DNA of 64,000 nucleotides from RUG100 sp050953425 (GTDB lineage: Bacteria; Bacillota; Clostridia; Peptostreptococcales; Anaerovoracaceae). The notes under the pieces were generated by a model. The model ran no database searches and was not told the DNA's origin. It worked only from the letters and a program-made list of their open reading frames with translations. The stretch covers positions 1 to 64,000 of the forward strand of contig JBMNMQ010000008.1 of NCBI GenBank assembly GCA_050953425.1, in the 5' to 3' direction. Positions 16,208 to 24,498 of this stretch are shown here, one piece after another. A program made the translations under genes and the position numbers. Position 1 is the first letter of the stretch, and the number at the start of each line of letters is the position of its first letter.

Positions 16208-17197
16208 ATGGCAGTACTCATTATCATTATCCTCCTGGCGCTGTCGTTTGACTTTATCAACGGTTTTCACGATACGGCCAACGCCATCGCCACCTGCGTC
16301 TCCACGCGCGCCCTGCCTCTGCGCACGGCGATTCTCATGGCAGCCGGCATGAATTTTCTCGGCGCCATTCTCTTCACCGGCGTCGCCGAAACGATTGCCG
16401 GCGGCATTGTCGATCTTCATCTGGTTCACAACGGCACGCTGGTTCTCTGCGCCGCCATTCTCACCGCCATTATCTGGAATCTGCTGACCTGGTACTTCGG
16501 CATTCCGAGCAGTTCGTCCCACGCGCTGATCGGTGCGCTGATCGGCGCCGCCCTGGCGGAAGGGGGCATCAATGCGATTCATTTCTTCAGTGTCACGAAA
16601 ATCGTCGTTGTACTGATCATTGCGCCGTTCCTGGCGATCGGCGTCGGCTATGTGGTCTTCAAGCTCATCAAATGGCTGATGCGCGGCGTCACCGGCGCCT
16701 ATCACATTAACTTCGTGATCCGCAAAATTCAGATTTTCACCGCCGCCTTTCAGGCTTTTTCCCACGGATCCAACGATGCGCAGAAATCGATGGGCATTAT
16801 CACCATGGCGTTGGTCAGTTTCGGCGTACTCGATACGATGACGGTGCCGCACTGGGTGCAGATCGCCTGCGCGCTGGCGATGTGTCTGGGCACGTCGATC
16901 GGCGGCTGGCGCATCATCAAGACCGTCGGTACGCAGATCACCAAGCTGAAGCCGATCAGCGGCGTCGCGGCCGACCTCTCCGCTTCCCTGGTGATTCAGA
17001 TCGCCACCCATCTGCATCTGCCGGTCAGCACGACGCACGTCATCTCCTCGGCGATCGTCGGCGTCGGGGCCGCCAATCGTCTCAAGGGCGTCAAGTGGAA
17101 GACGGCGCGCAATATGGTGACGGCCTGGTTCATCACCATTCCGATCACGATGGGCATCGCCTTCGGCATCGTGCTGCTGCTGTCGCTGGTGCTGTAA
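16208..17197 (+). CDS. pit: Low-affinity inorganic phosphate transporter, PiT family
   Basis: A 329-residue integral membrane protein with about 9-10 hydrophobic segments. It carries the duplicated PiT signature: INGFHDTANAIATCVSTRAL near the N-terminus and FSHGSNDAQKSMGI in the second half. The family imports phosphate, usually as a metal-phosphate complex, driven by H+ or Na+. ATG 16208 has AGGAGGATCC upstream, and the gene is in an operon with the DUF47 gene. I see no clear terminator in the 260 bases after it. Confidence 0.93.
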   Translation: MAVLIIIILLALSFDFINGFHDTANAIATCVSTRALPLRTAILMAAGMNFLGAILFTGVAETIAGGIVDLHLVHNGTLVLCAAILTAIIWNLLTWYFGIPSSSSHALIGALIGAALAEGGINAIHFFSVTKIVVVLIIAPFLAIGVGYVVFKLIKWLMRGVTGAYHINFVIRKIQIFTAAFQAFSHGSNDAQKSMGIITMALVSFGVLDTMTVPHWVQIACALAMCLGTSIGGWRIIKTVGTQITKLKPISGVAADLSASLVIQIATHLHLPVSTTHVISSAIVGVGAANRLKGVKWKTARNMVTAWFITIPITMGIAFGIVLLLSLVL

Positions 17198-17460
17198 GGA
17201 TGAGGGCGTGCGCCCGTCCCTGCAGCGCAGGCGGAGCTGCCGCCCGGCTGTATCCCGTTCGGGTTCACAGGGTTCTCCGACCGTCTGCTTTCTTCGGGTT
17301 CCGCGCACCCGGCTTCCCGGCTGCTCAGATCTTCGAGTTCGCTGTTTTCTTGGGTTTTACAGGGTTTTCGGCTTTTTCGGGGTTCGCGGTTCCTGCGGAT
17401 TCTGCGGACGCTTTAATGAGTTAATACATAATAGTGATAAAGTTTTTTTGCCGTCGGCTA
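17198..17460. other. Intergenic spacer, no gene seen
   Basis: The spacer between pit and the T-box promoter contains loosely repeated GGGTTC-type words and a short T7 tract near 17442. I find no hairpin strong enough to call a terminator and no open frame with a ribosome site. Confidence 0.4.
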
Positions 17461-17489
17461 TTGACACTGCCGCCGCTTTTTAGTATAGT
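17461..17489 (+). promoter_or_regulatory. Promoter of the T-box leader
   Basis: TTGACA at 17461-17466, exactly 17 bp, then TATAGT at 17484-17489: near-consensus sigma-70 elements just upstream of the T-box leader. Confidence 0.8.
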
Positions 17490-17519
17490 TGAAAAGTCGA
17501 CATTGATGCTGTATCAATG

Positions 17520-17832
17520 CGGACAGCAAATCGAATAGAAAGGCAGAGAAGGGAACGAGTAGCGTTCAGCAGCCCGCCACAGAGAGCAGCCGGTCGGTGA
17601 GAGGCGCGCCGCGGCCTGATCGTGAATACCTCCCGGAGCCGCGTACTGAACACCGCCGGAAAGCGGCCAGTAGGATACGACGGGAGTGCCCGTGACAGCA
17701 CAAGGGTATAACCAGCCGCAGCGCGGGCAGCGCAGGCGGATGCCGTACCCGATGAGATCGCCGCCGCGAGGCGGTGATGAAGAGAGGTGGTACCACGGCC
17801 CGACGCCGTCCTCGCAGAGAGGGCGTTTTTTA
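17520..17832 (+). promoter_or_regulatory. T-box riboswitch, specifier read as UAC (tyrosine)
   Basis: The antiterminator element AGGTGGTACCACGG is at 17785-17798. A terminator hairpin follows at about 17802-17825, then a T run (17826-17831). Stem I begins with GGGAACGAGTAGC (AGTA strand of the loop-E motif), has AGAGAGC near 17581, and returns with GTGAATACCTCCC at 17622-17634. The TCCC pairs with the initial GGGA, leaving GAA followed by UAC (17627-17629) in the specifier position. The bulge UGGU predicts an A discriminator base, compatible with tRNA-Tyr. When tRNA is uncharged the leader should read through into the SSS transporter. Codon assignment is by eye; the base after UAC is C rather than the usual purine. 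Confidence 0.85.
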
Positions 17833-17889
17833 ATGCCTTCCTTTCACGAAACCGCAGCGCAGAAACGCAGACAAGGAGGGAACAACTCA

Positions 17890-19473
17890 ATGCTGACAAA
17901 AATTCTCAGTGCCGTCATGCTGGCAATTTTCTTTACGATCATGATCCGGGTGGGGCTCTATACCCGCCGGCGGGCGCGCAGCGTGGACGGCTTTGTCCTC
18001 GGCGGCCGCAGCGTCGGCCCGTGGATGACGGCTTTCGCCTTTGGCACATCCTACTTTTCGGCCGTGATCTTCGTCGGCTATGCCGGTCAGTTCGGCTGGA
18101 ATTTCGGCCTCGCATCCACCTGGGCGGGTCTCGGCAACGCCTTTATCGGCTCGCTGCTGGCCTGGAACGTGCTCGGCCGGCGCACCCGCATCATCACTCA
18201 GCACCTCAACGCGCGGACGATGCCGGATTTCTTCGGCAAGCGATTTGCCTCGCAAACGATGAAAATCGCTGCTTCGCTGATCGTCTTTGTCTTTCTGATT
18301 CCCTATACGGCTTCGCTGTACAACGGCCTGTCGAGTCTCTTCGGCCTCGTCTTCAACATTCCCTACTGGGTGGTCATCGCGGCCATGGCGGTGCTGACCG
18401 GTGCCTATGTGATCTTCGGCGGCTACATGGCCACGGCGATCAATGATTTCATCCAGGGCATCATCATGCTCTTCGGCATCTGCGCCGTGGTCGGTGCCGT
18501 GCTCGTCGACAACGGCGGTCTGCTGAAGGCGACGCAGAAGCTGTCCGCAGTGCCGGCTGAGGGCTGGTCGGGCGGTGCTTTCTCCTCATTTCTCGGTCCC
18601 GATCCGCTGTCGCTGCTCTTCGTCGTGCTGCTGACCTCGCTGGGAACCTGGGGCCTGCCGCAGATGGTCAATAAGTTCTATGCCATCAAGAGCGAGGACG
18701 ACATTCACAAGGGTACGGTCATTTCGACTGTTTTCGCGATCATCATCGCCGGCGGCTGCTATTTTCTCGGCGGCTTCGGCAGGCTCTACAGCGACCGGAT
18801 CGCCTATCAGTCGGACGGCGTGACACCGCTCTTTGACTCCATTGTGCCGGCGATGCTGTCGACGCTGCCGGCGCTGGTGATTGCCGTCGTCATCGTGCTG
18901 GTGCTCTCGGCTTCGATGTCGACGCTCTCTTCGCTGGTTTTGACCTCGAGCTCGACCTTCACCCTCGATGTCATTCAGCCGCTGCAGAAGGAAAAGATGA
19001 GCGAATCCAATCAGGTCGGCGTGATGCGGATCTTCATCGTCTTCTTCATCGCGGTTTCCGCGGTCATTGCCGTGATCAAGGACGCGCATCCGGAGATGAC
19101 GTTTATCGCGCAGATGATGGGCGTTTCCTGGGGCGCGCTGGCCGGCGCCTTCCTGGCTCCGTTCCTCTACGGCCTCTACTGGAAGGGGACGACGCGTGCC
19201 GCCTGCTACGTCAGTTTTGCCTGGGGCTGTGTGATGATGATCCTGCAGATGGTGATCTCCCTGGCCGGCATCGACGTCAGCGGCTGGGGCCCGTTCTTCA
19301 GCTATATTTTCGCCAGTTCGGTGCGCTCCGGCGTGATCACGATGGTCGGCGGACTGGTTCTCGTGCCGCTGGTCAGCCTCTTTACCAAAAAGCAGGACGG
19401 CGCGGAGCTCGACCGCATCTTCGCCTGCTACGACGAGCGCGTCTCGGTGCGCCGCCGCGAGGCGCTCGACTGA
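17890..19473 (+). CDS. Sodium:solute symporter (SSS family), T-box controlled, 527 aa
   Basis: ATG 17890 follows AAGGAGGGAAC. An open frame extends upstream into the T-box terminator and is not used. About 13 hydrophobic segments are visible. The early motif FVLGGRSVGPWMTAFAFGTS is the SSS signature region, and LVLSASMSTLSSLVLTSSS near residue 345 matches the sodium-site helix. It should import a solute with Na+. The T-box leader with a UAC specifier suggests tyrosine or a related compound, an inference from regulation only. The last 11 codons and stop are copied in a 37-bp tandem array. Confidence 0.9.
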   Translation: MLTKILSAVMLAIFFTIMIRVGLYTRRRARSVDGFVLGGRSVGPWMTAFAFGTSYFSAVIFVGYAGQFGWNFGLASTWAGLGNAFIGSLLAWNVLGRRTRIITQHLNARTMPDFFGKRFASQTMKIAASLIVFVFLIPYTASLYNGLSSLFGLVFNIPYWVVIAAMAVLTGAYVIFGGYMATAINDFIQGIIMLFGICAVVGAVLVDNGGLLKATQKLSAVPAEGWSGGAFSSFLGPDPLSLLFVVLLTSLGTWGLPQMVNKFYAIKSEDDIHKGTVISTVFAIIIAGGCYFLGGFGRLYSDRIAYQSDGVTPLFDSIVPAMLSTLPALVIAVVIVLVLSASMSTLSSLVLTSSSTFTLDVIQPLQKEKMSESNQVGVMRIFIVFFIAVSAVIAVIKDAHPEMTFIAQMMGVSWGALAGAFLAPFLYGLYWKGTTRAACYVSFAWGCVMMILQMVISLAGIDVSGWGPFFSYIFASSVRSGVITMVGGLVLVPLVSLFTKKQDGAELDRIFACYDERVSVRRREALD

Positions 19474-19586
19474 GGGCGTCTCGGTGCGCCGCCGCGAGGC
19501 ACTCGGCGGAGGTCATCTCGGTGCGCCGCCGCGAGGCGCTCGACTGAGGGCGTCTCGGTGCGCTGCCGCGAGGCACTCGGCGGAGG
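19439..19586 (+). repeat. Four 37-bp tandem repeats spanning the transporter stop codon
   Basis: Units start at 19439, 19476, 19513 and 19550. Units 1 and 3 share GCGCTCGACTGAGG, units 2 and 4 share GCACTCGGCGGAGG, so a 74-bp pair was itself duplicated. The first unit contains the gene's TGA (19471-19473). Each unit has an internal GCGCC/GGCGC-type hairpin potential. Confidence 0.9.
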
Positions 19587-19685
19587 GCGGCCGCTCCGGC
19601 CGGGGCCGGAAAATGCACCGCCGACAGGCGCTGCGCCGTTCTGTTTACCGCAGGCAAAGATTGTGTAAACACTTTTCCCGGCCTC

Positions 19686-19714
19686 TTGACGCGTTCCGAC
19701 AGTCTGCCTACTAT
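19686..19714 (+). promoter_or_regulatory. Promoter of the LOG-family gene
   Basis: TTGACG at 19686-19691, 17 bp, TACTAT at 19709-19714, 40 bp upstream of the TTG start. Confidence 0.65.
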
Positions 19715-19754
19715 GGGAAGAAGAAAGCAGATTTGGAACCAAAGGAGGGTATCT

Positions 19755-20393
19755 TTGAACATTGCGGTATTCTGCGGATCACATCAAGGGAGTGATCCGG
19801 CTTTTCAAAAAGCGGCGCGGGAACTCGGCGGCTGGATCGGCCGCAGCGGCCATCGCCTGATCTACGGCGGCAGTCAGGACGGGCTGATGGGGGTCACAGC
19901 CCGTGCCGTGCTGGCGGCAGGCGGCCTGGTCACCGGCATACTGCCGCACTGCCTCTGCGGACGGGAAACCGCCTTTGAGGAAATTTCCGAGCTCATTACC
20001 GTGCCGACGATGGCACAGCGCAAGGAAGCGATGATCCGCCGCGCCGACGCCTTCGTCGTGCTGCCGGGCGGACTGGGAACGCTGGAGGAGTGCGCCGATG
20101 TGCTCGCACTGCAGCATCTTGAAGACGGTGTCGGCCCGCTGATCTTCTTCAACGTGCACCATTACTACGACGCCATGAAGGTGCTGCTGGCGCAGATGAA
20201 CCGGGAACAGTTTACGCTGCCGGCGGAGCCGGTGGAACCGATGTTCGCGGTCTCGATGACCGAGATCGCGGCGCGCCTGGAGGCGCCGGAAGAAGAGATC
20301 GCGGCTGCCGTCGCGGAACCGTATCGTGAACGTCAGACTGCCGCGCCGTTCTGGCCGGCGGCAGCGCAGCAGGCCTGTCTGGCCGTGGAATAG
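19755..20393 (+). CDS. LOG-family nucleotide phosphoribohydrolase (TIGR00730 type), 212 aa
   Basis: The start is TTG 19755 with GGAGGGTATC in front; no ATG gives a sensible N-terminus. LNIAVFCGSHQGSDPAF, YGGSQDGLMGVTARAVL and the hallmark LPGGLGTLEE define the Lonely-guy (LOG) lysine-decarboxylase-like Rossmann family. Members hydrolyse nucleoside monophosphates to base plus ribose 5-phosphate; many bacterial ones are annotated wrongly as lysine decarboxylases. A Glu/Ala-rich 40-residue tail follows the conserved core. The bacterial role is probably nucleotide housekeeping. Confidence 0.9.
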   Translation: MNIAVFCGSHQGSDPAFQKAARELGGWIGRSGHRLIYGGSQDGLMGVTARAVLAAGGLVTGILPHCLCGRETAFEEISELITVPTMAQRKEAMIRRADAFVVLPGGLGTLEECADVLALQHLEDGVGPLIFFNVHHYYDAMKVLLAQMNREQFTLPAEPVEPMFAVSMTEIAARLEAPEEEIAAAVAEPYRERQTAAPFWPAAAQQACLAVE

Positions 20394-20442
20394 ATCGGCT
20401 TTCCGCTGTTCCGCCGGACAGGCGGAAAGGAAACCGATCACC

Positions 20443-20805
20443 ATGCAGACCATTGAAGAAGCACTGAAAAAATTGCAGCGGTCCCGGTTTCGCGCCGGCT
20501 TTCATCTGGGAGAAAAGGAGCGCGCCTATGTCCGCAGCAGGGGTATGGAGGTAATCCGCCGTCATGCGGCGGATTTTGTGCGTCAGCGGCTGGCCCCGGC
20601 CGAGATTCCCAATGACGGGCGCCAGACGCCGTGGCGCGGCCACCCGGTTTTCATCGCCCAGCACGCGACCGCCTGCTGCTGCCGCGGCTGCCTGCAGAAA
20701 TGGTACCGCGTGCCCCGCGGCGTTCCCCTCACGGAGGATCAGCAGCGGCGCCTCGTGAACCTTCTGATGGCATGGATCAAACGGGAGATGCAGAGCGGCG
20801 GCTGA
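20443..20805 (+). CDS. DUF4186 family protein, 120 aa
   Basis: ATG 20443 lies after GGCGGAAAGG. The protein has the family pattern of conserved His/Cys residues: IRRHAADFVRQRLAP, NDGRQTPWRGHPVF, then AQHATACCCRGCLQKWY, suggesting a metal-binding site made of the CCCRGC cysteines and histidines. The function of DUF4186 is unknown. The gene is 50 bp downstream of the LOG gene on the same strand and may be co-transcribed. Confidence 0.85.
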   Translation: MQTIEEALKKLQRSRFRAGFHLGEKERAYVRSRGMEVIRRHAADFVRQRLAPAEIPNDGRQTPWRGHPVFIAQHATACCCRGCLQKWYRVPRGVPLTEDQQRRLVNLLMAWIKREMQSGG

Positions 20806-20885
20806 TGTGGTAGAATAAGGAACAGATGCGCGGGAAGGGGAGCGGCGGAATGGCTGCCGCACCGCGCTGAGGGAAGGAGTCCGCC

Positions 20886-22052
20886 ATGAGCTATGTATGG
20901 AATCTGCCGACCAAAGTGCTCTTTGGCCCCGGCAGGGTAAAAAAACTGCACAAGGAAAAGATGCCCGGAAAGAAGGCGCTGCTGGTGCTCTCCAACGGCC
21001 GCTCGGCCAAGGAAAACGGCACGCTCGATACCGTGAGCGAGGAGCTGCGCACGGCGGGGGCGGAGATCGTGCTCTACGACCGCATCGAATCCAATCCGCT
21101 CGACACGACGATCATGGCGGGCGTCGAGGAAGCGCGCCGCAGCGGCTGTGATTTTATTGTCGGCCTCGGCGGCGGTTCGGTGCTCGACGCAGCCACCGTC
21201 ATCGCTTCTGTGGCACCGCAGCCGGACGGAAGCGTCTGGGATTACATCAGCGGCGGCACCGGCGGCGGCCGCAGGCTGGAGAAACCGGCACTGCCGCTGA
21301 TCGAAATTACGACCAGCGCCGGCACCGGCAGCGAAGTCGATCGCTGGGGTGTAGTCAGCAATGCCGAGACCGAGGAAAAGATCGGCTTTCGCGGCAGCTT
21401 TGCCCGGCTGGCGATCGTCGACCCCGAGCTGATGCTGACCGTGCCGCCTCGCTTTACCGCGTTTCAGGGCTTTGACGCGCTCTTCCACAGTGTCGAGGGC
21501 TTTATCGCCGTCACCTGCAACGAAGCGGCCGCCATGGTACAGCGGGAAGCGATCCGCAATGTCGCCAGATATCTGCCCCGCGCCGTCGCCGACGGCAGCG
21601 ATCTCGAAGCCCGCACCGGGATGGCGCTGGCCAACACGCTCAGCGGCTATTCGATGGAACTGGGCTCCTGCACCAGTGAACACGCGATCGAACACGCCAT
21701 GTCGGCCGTGCACCACGAGCTGCCGTACGGCGCCGGACTGATCATGATCTCGCTGGCCTATTTCAACTGGTTCATCGAGCACGGCGCCTGTCCGGACCGC
21801 TTTATCGAGATGGCACAGCTGATGGGCAGAACCGATGCTGCCACGCCCGGCGATTTCACCGCGGCGCTGCGGGAACTGCAGGGTGCCTGCGGCGTCGATG
21901 ATCTGCACATGAGCGAGTACGGCATCAAAAAGGAGGAAGCCGAAATGCTGGCCGAAAAGGCGCGCACCACAATGGGCGGCCTCTTCCAGTGCGACCCGAT
22001 CGAGCTGCCGCCGCAGGGGGTGGTGGAAATCCTTCGGGCTTCCTATCGTTAG
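20886..22052 (+). CDS. Iron-containing alcohol dehydrogenase, 388 aa
   Basis: A group III (Fe) NAD(P)-dependent dehydrogenase. It has the nucleotide-binding GLGGGSVLDAATVIA, the ITTSAGTGSEVDRWGV segment, and metal-ligand regions FDALFHSVEG and SEHAIEHAMSAVHHELPYG. Length and N-terminus (WNLPTKVLFGPGRV) fit butanol-dehydrogenase-like members. The substrate is not predictable; broad aldehyde/alcohol interconversion in fermentation is likely. ATG 20886 follows GGGAAGGAGTCC. It stands alone between DUF4186 and mntP. Confidence 0.92.
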   Translation: MSYVWNLPTKVLFGPGRVKKLHKEKMPGKKALLVLSNGRSAKENGTLDTVSEELRTAGAEIVLYDRIESNPLDTTIMAGVEEARRSGCDFIVGLGGGSVLDAATVIASVAPQPDGSVWDYISGGTGGGRRLEKPALPLIEITTSAGTGSEVDRWGVVSNAETEEKIGFRGSFARLAIVDPELMLTVPPRFTAFQGFDALFHSVEGFIAVTCNEAAAMVQREAIRNVARYLPRAVADGSDLEARTGMALANTLSGYSMELGSCTSEHAIEHAMSAVHHELPYGAGLIMISLAYFNWFIEHGACPDRFIEMAQLMGRTDAATPGDFTAALRELQGACGVDDLHMSEYGIKKEEAEMLAEKARTTMGGLFQCDPIELPPQGVVEILRASYR

Positions 22053-22061
22053 TCTTTTCAT

Positions 22062-22111
22062 GGCGCCGCGGCGGCTGCCGCGTCCGGGAGCGGACGCGGG
22101 CCCCGCGGCGC
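22062..22111 (+). promoter_or_regulatory. Two-tier GC hairpin in the mntP leader
   Basis: GCGCCGCGG at 22063-22071 pairs with CCGCGGCGC at 22103-22111. Inside it CCGCGTCC (22078-22085) pairs with GGACGCGG (22092-22099). No T run follows, so it is not a terminator. I do not recognise the yybP-ykoY manganese riboswitch consensus. It may be a structural barrier between adh and mntP or an unrecognised leader RNA. Confidence 0.4.
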
Positions 22112-22135
22112 ACTGCACAGAGAGGGAGTTTTTCG

Positions 22136-22696
22136 TTGTCACTTCTCCGCATGCTGATTCTGGCTGTCGGTCTGTCCATGGATGCCTTTGCCGTGTCGAT
22201 CTGCAAGGGCCTTTCGCTGGGAAAGGTCAGCGGCCGCCATATGATTCTGGCCGGCGCCTGGTTCGGCGGCTTTCAGGCGCTGATGCCGCTGCTCGGCTGG
22301 CTGCTGGGCAGCAGCTTTGCGCATCTGATCGCCGCCTATGACCACTGGGTCGTGTTCATACTGCTGGTGCTGATCGGCGGCAACATGATCCGCGAGGCGC
22401 TGGGCGAAGAGGCCAGAGTCAACGCCGGCATGACGGTGCTGCAGATGCTGCCGCTGGCGATCGCCACCAGCATCGACGCCCTTGCGGCGGGCGTGACGCT
22501 CCCTTTTCTGGAGGTCAATATTTTCTCTGCCATCGCCGTCATCGGCTGCGTGACGTTTGCCTTTTCGGCGGCGGGCATCCGCATCGGATCGCTGTTCGGC
22601 ACCCGCTGGCGCCGCCCCGCGGAAATCGTCGGCGGCGTGATTCTGATCTGCATCGGCTGTCAGACCCTGCTCGAGCACCTCGGGATTCTCGGCTGA
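22136..22696 (+). CDS. mntP: Manganese efflux pump MntP, 186 aa
   Basis: The start is best placed at TTG 22136, 7-8 bases after GAGGGAG, giving MSLLRMLILAVG; ATG 22151 lacks a ribosome site. Six transmembrane helices are visible, with the two internal-repeat aspartate motifs GLSMDAFAVSICKG and IATSIDALAAGVTLP that define the MntP (DUF204) family. It exports Mn2+ to prevent toxicity. The stop codon is inside the first copy of a 26-bp tandem repeat. The leader contains a strong hairpin, described separately. Confidence 0.92.
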   Translation: MSLLRMLILAVGLSMDAFAVSICKGLSLGKVSGRHMILAGAWFGGFQALMPLLGWLLGSSFAHLIAAYDHWVVFILLVLIGGNMIREALGEEARVNAGMTVLQMLPLAIATSIDALAAGVTLPFLEVNIFSAIAVIGCVTFAFSAAGIRIGSLFGTRWRRPAEIVGGVILICIGCQTLLEHLGILG

Positions 22697-22761
22697 AGGC
22701 CGCAGTATCTGCACTTGGCTGAAGGCCGCAGTGTCTGCACTCGGCTGAAGGCCGCAGCGCC
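22691..22761 (+). repeat. 26-bp tandem repeat (2.7 copies) starting at the mntP stop
   Basis: GGCTGAAGGCCGCAG begins at 22691, 22717 and 22743; the first copy contains the mntP TGA (22694-22696). The third copy is partial (19 bp). Confidence 0.9.
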
Positions 22762-22769
22762 GGCCCGTC

Positions 22770-22798
22770 TTGCAATGCGGCGGCCGGTCGGGTATAAT
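22770..22798 (+). promoter_or_regulatory. Promoter of the ArsP-like permease gene
   Basis: TTGCAA at 22770-22775, 17 bp, TATAAT at 22793-22798, directly after the 26-bp repeats. Confidence 0.75.
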
Positions 22799-22869
22799 CG
22801 GAACTGCTCGCCGGGGCCGGTACGATGGAGCCGCCCGGCAGCGGAAACGGAAGGAAAGACGGAAGACGG

Positions 22870-23736
22870 ATGCAGCTGCTGCTTGATACAGTCAAAGATG
22901 TCGTGATCGATACCGCCAAGCTGGTACCGTTTCTTTTTGTGACGTATCTGATCATGGAGTTTATCGAACGCCGCACGTCCGATACCTCGATGACATTCCT
23001 GCGCCGCGCCGGCCGGGCGGCGCCGGTGATCAGCGCGCTGACCGGCCTGATCCCGCAGTGCGGCTTTTCGGCGGCCGCTTCCAGCCTCTACGCCGGCGGC
23101 CTGATCACCGTCGGCACGCTGCTGGCGGCGTTCCTCGCCACCTCCGACGAAATGCTGCCGATCCTGCTGTCCTCCGCCGCACCGCCGCGGTGCATCGCCC
23201 TGATCCTCCTTGGCAAGCTGCTCATAGCGGTGGCAGCCGGCGTGCTGATCGATCTGCTCAACGCGCGTCTGCGGCTGCGCTTTTCCCGTCCCAAGCGGAT
23301 CCACGATCTCTGCGAGCGGGAGCACAGCGAAGTGGAAGCGGGTGCGGTCCGCGCGGCGCTGATCCATACGCTGCACATCACCTTCTTCATCTTTCTGATC
23401 TCGCTGGCGATCGGTTTTGTCATCAACCTGCTGGGGCAGGATACGGTATCGGCCTTCCTCGCGCACCGCTCCGTGCTCGGCGTGCTGCTCTCGGCGCTGA
23501 TCGGCCTGATCCCCAACTGCGCGGCTTCGGTGATGCTGACCGAACTCTTTCTCCACGGCATTCTCAGCAGCGGCCAGATGATGGCCGGCCTGCTGGTCGG
23601 AGCGGGCGTCGGCCTGCTGGTGCTGTTTCGCACCAATCGCAACCCGCAGGAAAATATCGCGATCACGCTCTGCCTTTACGCGGTCGGCGTCATCGGCGGT
23701 CTGCTGATCGAATTTCTGGGCATTTCCTTTCTTTAA
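22870..23736 (+). CDS. Putative arsenic-efflux-type permease (ArsP_2 like), 288 aa
   Basis: An integral membrane protein with about eight hydrophobic helices and two repeated halves. The paired motifs ISALTGLIPQCGFSAAAS and LSALIGLIPNCAASVML (each a GLIP-x-C-(G/A) turn) occur at equivalent places in the halves and suggest a transport site with a cysteine. A cytoplasmic Arg/His/Glu-rich loop lies between them. Clostridial proteins of this type are annotated as arsenic efflux proteins, but the substrate is unproven. ATG 22870 is used; the upstream in-frame codons lack a signal. Confidence 0.75.
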   Translation: MQLLLDTVKDVVIDTAKLVPFLFVTYLIMEFIERRTSDTSMTFLRRAGRAAPVISALTGLIPQCGFSAAASSLYAGGLITVGTLLAAFLATSDEMLPILLSSAAPPRCIALILLGKLLIAVAAGVLIDLLNARLRLRFSRPKRIHDLCEREHSEVEAGAVRAALIHTLHITFFIFLISLAIGFVINLLGQDTVSAFLAHRSVLGVLLSALIGLIPNCAASVMLTELFLHGILSSGQMMAGLLVGAGVGLLVLFRTNRNPQENIAITLCLYAVGVIGGLLIEFLGISFL

Positions 23737-23824
23737 GAACGCGACAGGAACGCGACGGTACGGCATCAGCGCAGGGGAAAGTCAGCGGACGGTGCGGCGT
23801 CAGCGCAGGGAAAAGTCAGCGGAC
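23737..23824 (+). repeat. 34-bp tandem duplication after the permease gene, with an 11-bp repeat
   Basis: Two 34-bp units at 23757-23790 and 23791-23824, followed by a third partial start (GGTGCGGCC). Two 11-bp units GAACGCGACRG at 23737-23747 and 23748-23758 directly follow the TAA. This array sits between the ends of two convergent genes. Confidence 0.85.
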
Positions 23825-23856
23825 GGTGCGGCCGCTCCGAGGACTGCACCGGCGGG

Positions 23857-24498
23857 TCATTCAAACCGGTAGAGCACCAGCCCGCCGCGCTCGTCATAGC
23901 CGGTCTCCCAGAATCGCCGCCAGTCGAGCCAGCGCCAGCTGCCGTAGGTGGCGGCTTTGACCAGCAGGCGGCCGTCCGCTTCAAAGGCGCAGCCGGTCAG
24001 CAGGAACCAGTGCCATTCGTAAAAGGAAAATTCGGGATCGTGGTGGTGGAGCATCAGCATCGGCACCGGCAGCGCATGGTCGATCTGGCGGCGCAGTGCC
24101 GCAGCGGCTTCCGCGGCCGAACAGCCGCCGGGCAGCGGCTCCATCTCAAGGTCGCTGCAGCCGCAGTCGGAAAGATAGCGGCCGAAACCGCCGGTGTAGA
24201 GATCGAGGCGGTCGATGCCGCGCCAGCGCGGCCGCAGATAGGGTTTCATGATTTTCGTAAAGCGGACATAGTCGCGGCGCGTCAGATGCTCGGCATCGAA
24301 CGGGTACAGCGGTGTCCTGGTTTTCTGCCGGCGCCGCGCCAGGAGGTCGAAATAGATGCAGCTGTCGCAGGCTGTGAGAGCGGCGCAGCCGCCGATCTTC
24401 ATCATATAATCGCGGCACCAGTCCTGGGAACCGCCGTAGCTGCCTTCGATCGTAAAGTAATCGAGCTCTTTCTTTTCTCTCTTCGCAGCGCTGTTCAT
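23857..24498 (-). CDS. Uncharacterised protein resembling papain-like/C39-type cysteine peptidases, 213 aa
   Basis: ATG 24498 has GAGGAGGAAC in front. The sequence contains GGSQDWCRDYMMKIGGCAAL (residues about 20-39), with Cys and Gly arranged as in C39-like active-site helices. A late EFSFYEWHWFLLTGCAFE supplies a His before a beta strand, then VKAATYGSWRWLDWRRFW. This order (Cys early, His-strand late) fits a papain-like fold, but catalytic competence is not proven. A strong Cys/Trp content is notable. It is the only minus-strand gene between 11 kb and the window end and shares a divergent promoter region with the GTPase-NYN gene. Confidence 0.6.
   Translation of the reverse strand: MNSAAKREKKELDYFTIEGSYGGSQDWCRDYMMKIGGCAALTACDSCIYFDLLARRRQKTRTPLYPFDAEHLTRRDYVRFTKIMKPYLRPRWRGIDRLDLYTGGFGRYLSDCGCSDLEMEPLPGGCSAAEAAAALRRQIDHALPVPMLMLHHHDPEFSFYEWHWFLLTGCAFEADGRLLVKAATYGSWRWLDWRRFWETGYDERGGLVLYRFE

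Noticed and set aside
19439..19586. CRISPR array
   Set aside because: Units are directly adjacent with no unique spacers and no cas genes are present anywhere in the window. The same applies to the other repeat arrays.
22062..22111. yybP-ykoY manganese riboswitch upstream of mntP
   Set aside because: The hairpin is strong, but I cannot find the conserved internal loops of that riboswitch class and the leader is too short (about 80 bases).
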